This document shows positions 6,266 through 11,247 of a DNA stretch of 11,247 nucleotides, piece by piece (position 1 is the first letter of the stretch; each line of letters begins with the position of its first letter). The notes under the pieces are model-generated. The model made no database searches, was not told where the DNA came from, and worked only from the letters and a program-made list of their open reading frames with translations. Origin of the DNA: an uncultured Clostridia bacterium (GTDB taxonomy: Bacteria > Bacillota > Clostridia > Oscillospirales > Ruminococcaceae); the NCBI GenBank assembly GCA_947588775.1, contig CANPZQ010000063.1, positions 1-11,247 of the forward strand, written 5' to 3'. Both the position numbers and the translations under genes were made by a program.

Positions 6266-7103
6266 CGGGAAGGAAGTATCCCAGCGTGTTCGCGAGAGCG
6301 TTCGCGCTGAAACCGAGGCGTTTAAGGCCGAAACCGGGATTACCCCCGGCCTCGCGGTTATTCTTGTTGGCGACGACCCCGCGTCTAAAATCTATGTCGG
6401 CAACAAGAAAAAAGCCTGCGCCGAGGTCGGATTCAACTCTTTCGAGCATATTCTCCCCGCCGAAACAACCGAAGCGGAGCTTTTAGAGCTTATTGAAAAG
6501 CTCAACGCCGACCCCGCGGTCCACGGGATTTTGTGCCAGCTTCCGCTTCCCCGTCACATCGACGAGCGAGCGGTTATAAACGCGATTTCCCCGAAAAAGG
6601 ACGTAGACGCTTTCCACCCGCAGAACGTCGGAAGAATAATGATCGGAAGCTATGATTTTCTGCCATGCACCCCCGCCGGGGTTATGGAGCTTATTCATTC
6701 GGCGGGAATTTCGGTGAACGGGAAAAACTGCACCGTCGTCGGCCGCTCGAATATCGTCGGAAAGCCGATGGCAATGCTTCTTTTGCATGAAAACGGAACC
6801 GTAACCGTCTGCCACTCCCGCACAAAGGACTTAAAGGCCGCCTGCCTCAACGCGGACATTTTGGTGGCGGCGGTCGGAAAGGCGAAGCTCATCACCGCCG
6901 ACATGGTAAAGGAGGGCGCGGCCGTCATCGACGTAGGAATGAACCGCGACGAAAACGGAAAGCTCTGCGGCGACGTCGATTTCGAGAACGTCAAAGAAAA
7001 AGCGTCGTATATTACCCCTGTTCCCGGAGGAGTTGGGCCGATGACGATAGCGATGCTTATGCGCAACACGCTTACCGCCGCAAAATTGTTTAACAGGGGA
7101 TAA
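6249..7103 (+). CDS. folD: bifunctional methylenetetrahydrofolate dehydrogenase/cyclohydrolase FolD
   Basis: FolD converts 5,10-methylene-THF to 5,10-methenyl-THF with NADP and then to 10-formyl-THF, feeding purine synthesis and formyl-methionine. The 284-residue protein has family length. Catalytic residues are in SKIYVGNKKKAC (Y49, K53), QLPLP (Q96) and DVDAFHPQNVG (D119), matching Y50, K54, Q98 and D121 of the E. coli enzyme. The Rossmann nucleotide site contains GRSNIVGKPMAMLL, and the C-terminal signature is PVPGGVGPMTIAML. The start at 6249 is set by AAGGAGGA; the same frame is open further up to 6165, but that part only reads the lgt acidic tail in another frame as Pro/Lys-rich sequence. 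Last gene of the M16-lgt-folD operon; no clear terminator follows, so some read-through into the rpsO leader is possible. Confidence 0.97.
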   Translation: MAQLINGKEVSQRVRESVRAETEAFKAETGITPGLAVILVGDDPASKIYVGNKKKACAEVGFNSFEHILPAETTEAELLELIEKLNADPAVHGILCQLPLPRHIDERAVINAISPKKDVDAFHPQNVGRIMIGSYDFLPCTPAGVMELIHSAGISVNGKNCTVVGRSNIVGKPMAMLLLHENGTVTVCHSRTKDLKAACLNADILVAAVGKAKLITADMVKEGAAVIDVGMNRDENGKLCGDVDFENVKEKASYITPVPGGVGPMTIAMLMRNTLTAAKLFNRG

Positions 7104-7120
7104 AAAATTTCAAAAACCCC

Positions 7121-7149
7121 TTTACAAATCGGTTTTTTTGTGATAGAAT
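7121..7149 (+). promoter_or_regulatory. sigma-A promoter of rpsO
   Basis: TTTACA (7121-7126), a 17-base spacer and TAGAAT (7144-7149) preceded by TGA (extended -10). Transcription would start near 7156, leaving a leader of about 105 bases before rpsO. Confidence 0.82.
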
Positions 7150-7155
7150 AGTCGA

Positions 7156-7261
7156 GGCTTAACGCCGTACCGCACTACGCAGACCGCGGGAAACGCCCGA
7201 ATCGGGATATACCTGCCGCGGCCTATGTGTGACGGAGAAATTTTACGAAAGGGGTATAGGA
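7156..7261 (+). promoter_or_regulatory. folded rpsO leader, possible S15 autoregulatory site
   Basis: The leader can form a closing helix between CCGT plus CGCAC (7165-7168, 7171-7175, with AC bulged) and GTGTGACGG (7227-7235), nine pairs with one G-T. Inside, the self-complementary CCGCGG at 7184-7189 can pair with its second copy at 7216-7221, and CCCG (7196-7199) with CGGG (7203-7206) caps this arm. GGC/GCC (7156-7158, 7164-7166) is a competing hairpin. S15 is known to repress its own mRNA through leader structures in several bacteria, using different folds. Position and structure suggest the same here; S15 binding is inference. Confidence 0.5.
7247..7254 (+). promoter_or_regulatory. ribosome binding site fixing the rpsO start
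   Basis: GAAAGGGG lies seven bases before the ATG at 7262. It excludes the in-frame GTG at 7229, which sits inside the closing helix of the leader. Confidence 0.75.
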
Positions 7262-7528
7262 ATGCTTTTAAAGGAAGAAAAGACCGCGATAATTGAGGCA
7301 AACAGGCTGTCCGAAAACGACACCGGTTCCCCCGAGGTCCAGATTGCGATTCTCTCAAAGAGAATATCCGACCTCACCGAACACCTGAAGGTTCACAAGA
7401 ACGACCACCATTCCAGAAGAGGACTTCTTAAGATGGTAGGCCGCAGGCGCAACCTTCTCAACTATCTCATGCGCACCGACATCGAGCGTTACAGAGCAAT
7501 AGTTGAAAAGCTCGGCCTGAGAAAGTAA
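7262..7528 (+). CDS. rpsO: 30S ribosomal protein S15
   Basis: S15 binds the three-way junction of 16S rRNA helices 20-22 early in 30S assembly. The 88-residue protein has normal length when started at 7262. Family motifs include NDTGSPEVQIAILSKRI, HLKVHKNDHHSRRGLLKMVG and RRRNLLNYL, with the conserved HHSRRGL segment that contacts rRNA. GAAAGGGG lies seven bases upstream. The gene has its own promoter and a structured leader, and is followed by a weak terminator and then pnp. This rpsO-pnp order is found across very many bacteria, including E. coli and Bacillus. Confidence 0.98.
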   Translation: MLLKEEKTAIIEANRLSENDTGSPEVQIAILSKRISDLTEHLKVHKNDHHSRRGLLKMVGRRRNLLNYLMRTDIERYRAIVEKLGLRK

Positions 7529-7540
7529 CGCAGTCAATAA

Positions 7541-7567
7541 GGCAGAGGCTTCCCGCGTCTGCCTTTT
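7541..7567 (+). terminator. weak intrinsic terminator/attenuator between rpsO and pnp
   Basis: GGCAGA (7541-7546) pairs with TCTGCC (7558-7563), with two further inner pairs after a mismatch, followed by only four T residues. The short T run suggests partial termination, allowing read-through into pnp, as happens at t1 in E. coli. Confidence 0.7.
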
Positions 7568-7588
7568 GATGTATTTCGGTATTTTCGG

Positions 7589-7667
7589 GCGACGTTTTTT
7601 AGTAATAAGCCGAGCGGCCGATATATATTTTCGGCCTCGGCTGCCCGGCTTATTGCTAAAACGCTGC
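7589..7667 (+). promoter_or_regulatory. long imperfect hairpin in the pnp leader, candidate RNase III site
   Basis: AGTAATAAGCCG (7601-7612) pairs with CGGCTTATTGCT (7646-7657) over 12 pairs. After an A-C mismatch, GCGGCCGA (7614-7621) pairs with TCGGCTGC (7637-7644) over eight more. Outward, TTTT (7597-7600) pairs with AAAA (7658-7661) and, past a two-base bulge, CG (7593-7594) with CG (7662-7663). In all about 26 pairs around a 15-base T/A-rich loop, long enough for RNase III. In E. coli a comparable rpsO-pnp hairpin is cut by RNase III and is the basis of PNPase autocontrol. Function here is inferred from position and shape. Confidence 0.6.
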
Positions 7668-7695
7668 TTGAAAATATTGAAAAATAATTTTCAAG
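7667..7695 (+). promoter_or_regulatory. A/T-rich hairpin touching the pnp Shine-Dalgarno
   Basis: CTTGAAAAT (7667-7675) and ATTTTCAAG (7687-7695) are perfect nine-base inverted repeats around an 11-base loop. The last three bases are the first AAG of the pnp ribosome binding site AAGGAGGA (7693-7700). The hairpin could therefore modulate ribosome access. Confidence 0.55.
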
Positions 7696-7707
7696 GAGGA
7701 AAAAACT

Positions 7708-9849
7708 ATGGCAATGTCAGAAATAAAGACATTCGACAAGTACAGAAAATTTGAAACGACATTTGCGGGCAGACCGCTCGTCGTCGAAACCGGAAAGACC
7801 TGCGAGCTGTCGAACGGCTCCTGTTGGGTTCGCTACGGCGAAACTACCGTTATGTGCAACGTTACGGCTTCCGTAAAGCCCCGCGAGGGAGTTGATTTCT
7901 TCCCGCTTTCGGTCGACTTTGAGGAGAAGCTCTATTCGGTCGGAAAGATTCCCGGCTCCTTCACAAAGCGCGAGGGCAAGCCCGCCGACAAGGCGATTCT
8001 GACCTCGAGAATGGTAGACCGCCCGATTCGCCCGCTCTTCCCGAAGGATATGCGCAACGACGTAAGCGTCGTAATGACCGTTCTTTCGGTCGACCCCGAC
8101 TGCTCCCCCGAAATCGCGGGAATGCTCGGAACCTCCGTCGCGATTTCAATTTCGGATATTCCGTGGGCCGGCCCGATTGCCGGCGTAAACGTCGGCCTCG
8201 TCGACGGCGAAATCGTTCTCAACCCGACCGCCGAGCAGAAGGAAAATAACCACCTCAACCTCACCGTCGCCGGAACTATGGAAAAGATTGTAATGATTGA
8301 GGCGGGCGCGGACGAGGTCCCCGACGACTTAATGCTTGAAGCCATCAAGACCGGCCACAAGGAAATCAAGAGAATGGTTGAATTCATCAACGGCATCAAG
8401 GCCGAGGTCGGCAAGCCGAAGTTTGAATTTGAATCGATGGAGGTCGACCACGACCTGTTCGACAAAATCGAGGAGATGGCCTCTGAGGACGTAAAAGCTG
8501 CCCTTGACACCGACGACAAGAATATCCGCGAAGCAAGGCTCCAGCCCATCAAGGACGCCGTTCATGCCCGCTTCGACGAGGAATACCCCGAGCAGCTTGC
8601 GATGATCGACGAGTGCATCTATAAGCTCCAGAAGAAGATTGTCCGCAACTGGCTCTACGAGGGCAAGCGCGTCGACGGCCGCGGCCTCGACCAGATTCGC
8701 CCCCTGACTGCCGAAGTAGGGCTTATCCCGCGCGTACACGGCTCCGGCCTCTTTACGAGGGGACAGACCCAGGTTCTTTCGGTAGTTACCCTCGGCCCCG
8801 TAAGCGACGCCCAGAAGCTTGACGGAATTGACGACGAGGAAGAGAAGAGATATATGCACCACTACAACTTCCCGTCCTACTCCGTCGGCGAAACAAAGCC
8901 CTCCCGCGGCCCCGGCAGACGTGAAATCGGCCACGGCGCGCTCGCCGAGAAGGCACTTGTTCCGGTTCTTCCGTCGCTCGACGACTTCCCCTACACCATT
9001 CGCGTGGTATCGGAGGTTCTCTCCTCCAACGGCTCCACCTCTCAGGGCTCCATCTGCGGCTCTACCCTTGCTCTTATGGACGCGGGCGTTCCGATTAAGG
9101 CTCCCGTTGCGGGAATTTCCTGCGGCCTCATCACCCGCGACGACGGCTCCTTCCAGACGATGGTTGACATTCAGGGGCTCGAGGACTTCTTCGGCGACAT
9201 GGACTTCAAGGTCGGCGGCACCCACAAGGGAATTACCGCCATTCAGGTTGATATAAAGGTCGACGGCCTCACCTATGACATCATTGAGGAGGCCTTCGCG
9301 AAAACCCATAAGGCCCGCGACTACATTCTTGACGAAATAATGGCAAAGGCCATCGCCGAGCCGCGTCCCGAGGTTTCCAAGTGGGCTCCCAAGATGCTCT
9401 CCACGAAGATTCCCGTTGAGAAAATCAGCGAAGTCATCGGCAAGAGCGGCAAGGTTATCCAGAAGATTCAGGCCGACTGCGAGGTCAAGATTGACGTTGA
9501 GGAGGACGGAAACGTCTACGTCAGCGGCCTCGACCTCAAGAAGGCGCAGGCTGCCATCGACATCATCAACACTATTGCCTTCGACCCGGAAATCGGCTCG
9601 ATTTACCGCGGCAAGGTTGTAAGGCTGATGAACTTCGGCGCGTTTGTCGAGATTGCCCCCGGCAAGGACGGCCTGGTACACATCTCTAAGCTCGACATGC
9701 ACCGCGTCGAGAAGGTCGAGGACGTCGTTTCCGTCGGCGACGAGATTGTCGTAAAGGTTGTCGAAATCGACGACCAGGGCCGAATCAACCTCTCCCGCAA
9801 GGACGCGCTCATCGACCTCGCCGCGAAGAAGAACGCGGAGAAGGAATAA
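7708..9849 (+). CDS. pnp: polyribonucleotide nucleotidyltransferase (PNPase)
   Basis: PNPase degrades RNA 3' to 5' with phosphate, releasing nucleoside diphosphates, and can add tails in reverse; it works as a trimer in the cytoplasm. The 713-residue protein has all family domains: RNase PH-like 1 (about 12-150), helical linker (about 250-320), RNase PH-like 2 (about 325-550), KH (about 562-615, GKSGK at 578-582) and S1 (about 630-700). Catalytic metal ligands D493, D499 and K501 lie around GDMDFKV, and the phosphate site includes NGSTSQGS (441-448). Start at 7708 is set by AAGGAGGA at seven bases; the ATG two codons later is too far. It follows rpsO and has two leader hairpins that may control it. 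Complete and unremarkable in sequence. Confidence 0.98.
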   Translation: MAMSEIKTFDKYRKFETTFAGRPLVVETGKTCELSNGSCWVRYGETTVMCNVTASVKPREGVDFFPLSVDFEEKLYSVGKIPGSFTKREGKPADKAILTSRMVDRPIRPLFPKDMRNDVSVVMTVLSVDPDCSPEIAGMLGTSVAISISDIPWAGPIAGVNVGLVDGEIVLNPTAEQKENNHLNLTVAGTMEKIVMIEAGADEVPDDLMLEAIKTGHKEIKRMVEFINGIKAEVGKPKFEFESMEVDHDLFDKIEEMASEDVKAALDTDDKNIREARLQPIKDAVHARFDEEYPEQLAMIDECIYKLQKKIVRNWLYEGKRVDGRGLDQIRPLTAEVGLIPRVHGSGLFTRGQTQVLSVVTLGPVSDAQKLDGIDDEEEKRYMHHYNFPSYSVGETKPSRGPGRREIGHGALAEKALVPVLPSLDDFPYTIRVVSEVLSSNGSTSQGSICGSTLALMDAGVPIKAPVAGISCGLITRDDGSFQTMVDIQGLEDFFGDMDFKVGGTHKGITAIQVDIKVDGLTYDIIEEAFAKTHKARDYILDEIMAKAIAEPRPEVSKWAPKMLSTKIPVEKISEVIGKSGKVIQKIQADCEVKIDVEEDGNVYVSGLDLKKAQAAIDIINTIAFDPEIGSIYRGKVVRLMNFGAFVEIAPGKDGLVHISKLDMHRVEKVEDVVSVGDEIVVKVVEIDDQGRINLSRKDALIDLAAKKNAEKE

Positions 9850-9885
9850 GGTTTGGGTAAAGATTGATGTAGTTGATATGATGGA

Positions 9886-9916
9886 ACCCCCGCCGGGATT
9901 GAGAGCCGGCGGGGGT
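9886..9916 (+). terminator. strong GC hairpin after pnp, likely terminator
   Basis: CCCCCGCCGG (9887-9896) and CCGGCGGGGG (9906-9915) pair perfectly around a nine-base loop, with a flanking A-T pair. The tail TGTGTTTAT is only moderately T-rich. It lies in the convergent gap between pnp and the minus-strand unit, so it may act as a terminator or 3'-end stabiliser for pnp. Confidence 0.65.
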
Positions 9917-9982
9917 GTGTTTATGGTATGGGGGAGGGGAGAAAAGTGGCGGGCGGCTTGCTCCTTTTAAATAACCTTTATA

Positions 9983-10303
9983 TCAGAAAATCCCGCCGTT
10001 GAATTTGTTTTGGACGGCTATAAGGCAGCCGAATCCGGCGGCGGTTCCGGCAATAAGAACGGCGACCGCGGCGATTGCGGCGGGGCGTGAGGAGATTGCG
10101 AAAAGGGCGATAATTCCGCTTGAAAGCGGAGCCGCGGCGACGGCTATTACCGACTTCCCGAAGGCCTTCGCGTAGGCGGCTTTGTCGGAAACGTTTCTCT
10201 GATGATATTCGTGAATCAGGCCGGTTTTACCTCGGTATACCGCGATTCCGAGGGCGAGAATAAGCCCTCCCGCCAAAAACATTATAATTGAGTATACTAA
10301 CAT
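9983..10303 (-). CDS. small membrane protein, DUF3784-like
   Basis: A 106-residue protein with three hydrophobic segments (about 2-21, 50-68, 72-95). The short loop after the first segment reads YRGKTGLIHEYHQRNVSDKA and is followed by YAKAFGK, a pattern I associate with DUF3784 membrane proteins of Firmicutes, whose function is unknown. The start lies five bases after the mrp stop and has no good Shine-Dalgarno of its own, so it is probably translated by coupling to mrp. Whether it has any link to Fe-S assembly cannot be said. No signal peptide or catalytic motif is seen. Family call is from memory of the motif and moderately sure; the gene itself is likely real from codon use and hydrophobic pattern. 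Confidence 0.72.
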   Translation of the reverse strand: MLVYSIIMFLAGGLILALGIAVYRGKTGLIHEYHQRNVSDKAAYAKAFGKSVIAVAAAPLSSGIIALFAISSRPAAIAAVAVLIAGTAAGFGCLIAVQNKFNGGIF

Positions 10304-10308
10304 ATTGC

Positions 10309-11133
10309 TCAGTCCGCAATAATCCTGTCGGCGGCGGGCTCCATCGCGCGGGTTTCGTAGAGCTCAATCAGCCCGCTGTCGCAGAGCTTTGAAAGCTCGC
10401 GGTCGAAGGGGAGCTTTGCGAGAACCTCGGTTCCGAACTTTTTCGCGACATCTTCGGCCTTGCTCGGGCCGAAAATTTCATGCTTCTCCTTGCAGTTCGG
10501 GCAGACGAAATAGCTCATGTTTTCGACGATTCCGAGAAGGGGAATGTCCATAAGCTTCGCCATGTTCACGGCTTTCGCGACAATCATCTCGACGAGCTCC
10601 TGCGGGGAGGTGACGACCACGATTCCGTCGAGGCGGATTGACTGGAAAACCGTCAGGGGCACGTCGCCGGTTCCGGGAGGCATGTCGACGAACATATAGT
10701 CTACGTCGTCCCAGATGACCTCGTTCCAGAACTGTTTCACGACCCCCGCGATTACGGGGCCGCGCCATACGACGGGCTGTGTTTCGTCCTCCAAGAGTAA
10801 ATTAACAGACATAACTTTAATCCCGGTTTTCGTGATAACGGGAAGAAGCGCGTCGCCGGTAGAGCCGGCTTTTTGCTTGATTCCGAACGCCTTCGGGATA
10901 GACGGTCCGGTGATGTCGGCGTCAAGGATAGCGGCGTTTTTGCCGCGGCGTTGAGCCTCGACGGCGAGCATAGAGGTAACGAGGGACTTACCGACGCCGC
11001 CCTTTCCGCTTACGACGCCGATGACTTTTTTAATGTGGCTCATTTCGTGGGGCTCGATGTGAAAATCCTGCGGCTCGGTTCTATCCGCGCAGTTTTGCGA
11101 GCACGATGAGCAATCATGGGTGCATTCTGACAT
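10309..11133 (-). CDS. mrp: Mrp/NBP35-type Fe-S cluster carrier ATPase
   Basis: Mrp (ApbC) proteins are P-loop ATPases that bind and transfer [4Fe-4S] clusters in the cytoplasm. The 274-residue protein has a deviant Walker A GKGGVGKS (43-50), DADITGPSIP (71-80), DMPPGTGD (150-157) and the CPNC motif (C211, C214) that holds the bridging cluster between two subunits. The N-terminus has a four-cysteine cluster (C4, C8, C11, C15) typical of many clostridial Mrp proteins in place of the DUF59 domain of longer homologues. The ATG has AAAGGAG seven bases upstream (complement of 11141-11147). The A/T-rich DNA further up has TTGAAA and TTGAGC candidates but no clean -10 partner. First gene of a two-gene unit with the DUF3784-like gene. 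Confidence 0.95.
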   Translation of the reverse strand: MSECTHDCSSCSQNCADRTEPQDFHIEPHEMSHIKKVIGVVSGKGGVGKSLVTSMLAVEAQRRGKNAAILDADITGPSIPKAFGIKQKAGSTGDALLPVITKTGIKVMSVNLLLEDETQPVVWRGPVIAGVVKQFWNEVIWDDVDYMFVDMPPGTGDVPLTVFQSIRLDGIVVVTSPQELVEMIVAKAVNMAKLMDIPLLGIVENMSYFVCPNCKEKHEIFGPSKAEDVAKKFGTEVLAKLPFDRELSKLCDSGLIELYETRAMEPAADRIIAD

Positions 11134-11183
11134 AGTTTAGCTCCTTTATAATATTTTTAATAAAAATTTCAAAAGTTTTCGCT

Positions 11184-11247
11184 CAAGCCTTTTTCAAAAG
11201 GCTTGCAGGGTCAAGGGACAGCGTCCCTTGTCGCGGCCCGCAGGCCG
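11184..11247. repeat. cluster of three palindromes, probable dispersed repeat element, cut by window edge
   Basis: Three tight inverted repeats follow each other. CAAGCCTTTT (11184-11193) and AAAAGGCTTG (11196-11205) are separated by two bases. CAAGGGAC (11212-11219) and GTCCCTTG (11223-11230) have an AGC loop. CGGCC (11234-11238) and GGCCG (11243-11247) have a CGCA loop. No gene covers them. Such hairpin strings are common as interspersed palindromic elements in Clostridia genomes; only one copy is visible here, so the repeat nature is inferred. The first palindrome could also serve as a terminator for a gene to the right. Confidence 0.55.

Noticed and set aside
7229..7261. An earlier GTG start for rpsO adding 11 residues
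   Set aside because: S15 is 88-89 residues in most bacteria, the SD fits the ATG at 7262, and the GTG is inside a leader helix.
8329..9702. A 457-residue open frame on the minus strand opposite pnp
   Set aside because: It lies wholly inside pnp, a certain gene, and has no family pattern. Long antisense frames arise from the strong C-ending codon bias.
9911..9939. G-rich stretch that could form a quadruplex
   Set aside because: The first G-run belongs to the GC hairpin after pnp and the other runs are too few and unevenly spaced to support the claim.
11184..11247. CRISPR array at the right edge
   Set aside because: The three palindromes differ in sequence from each other and there are no regular spacers.

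Overview
This window looks like chromosomal core sequence from a spore-forming, low-temperature-of-surprise Clostridia genome, probably of the Oscillospiraceae/Ruminococcaceae type. The spore maturation pair SpmA/SpmB, an AbrB/SpoVT-type regulator with a C-terminal zinc knuckle, the YmdB phosphodiesterase and the YmfF/YmfH peptidase pair all point to Firmicutes. Codons mostly end in C or G, while promoters and leaders are A/T-rich with clean sigma-A type boxes. The taxon is inferred from gene content and was not tested by any search. I see no insertion sequence, phage gene, CRISPR array, tRNA or rRNA.

Layout from left to right. (1) The C-terminal end of ymdB, translationally coupled (ATGA) to a small membrane-anchored protein of unknown function. 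(2) On the minus strand, spmA-spmB, whose end overlaps the unknown gene convergently. (3) Divergent from spmA, a strong sigma-A promoter, a structured leader of about 180 nt, an abrB-like gene and an intrinsic terminator. (4) A plus-strand operon with its own promoter and very tight junctions: ymfF-like inactive M16 protein, ymfH-like active M16 peptidase, lgt with an unusual acidic tail, and folD, whose Shine-Dalgarno lies inside the lgt tail. (5) rpsO with its own promoter and a folded leader, a weak terminator, a long RNase III-type hairpin, then pnp and a strong GC hairpin. (6) On the minus strand, mrp (Fe-S carrier ATPase) followed at once by a small DUF3784-like membrane protein. (7) At the right edge, three consecutive palindromes that look like a dispersed repeat.

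Functionally the window combines RNA turnover and translation (ymdB, rpsO, pnp), envelope and lipoprotein biogenesis (lgt), one-carbon metabolism (folD), spore maturation (spmAB) with a transition-state type regulator (abrB-like), a split M16 peptidase, and Fe-S assembly (mrp). In Bacillus subtilis, rpsO, pnpA, ymfF, ymfH and ymdB also lie within one chromosomal neighbourhood, so the window resembles a compacted version of it.

The protein genes are ordinary. The features most worth a second look are RNA-level: the unidentified structured leader before the abrB-like gene, a three-helix rpsO leader that may be an S15 autoregulatory site, and the stacked hairpins before pnp. No clearly new protein system is visible.
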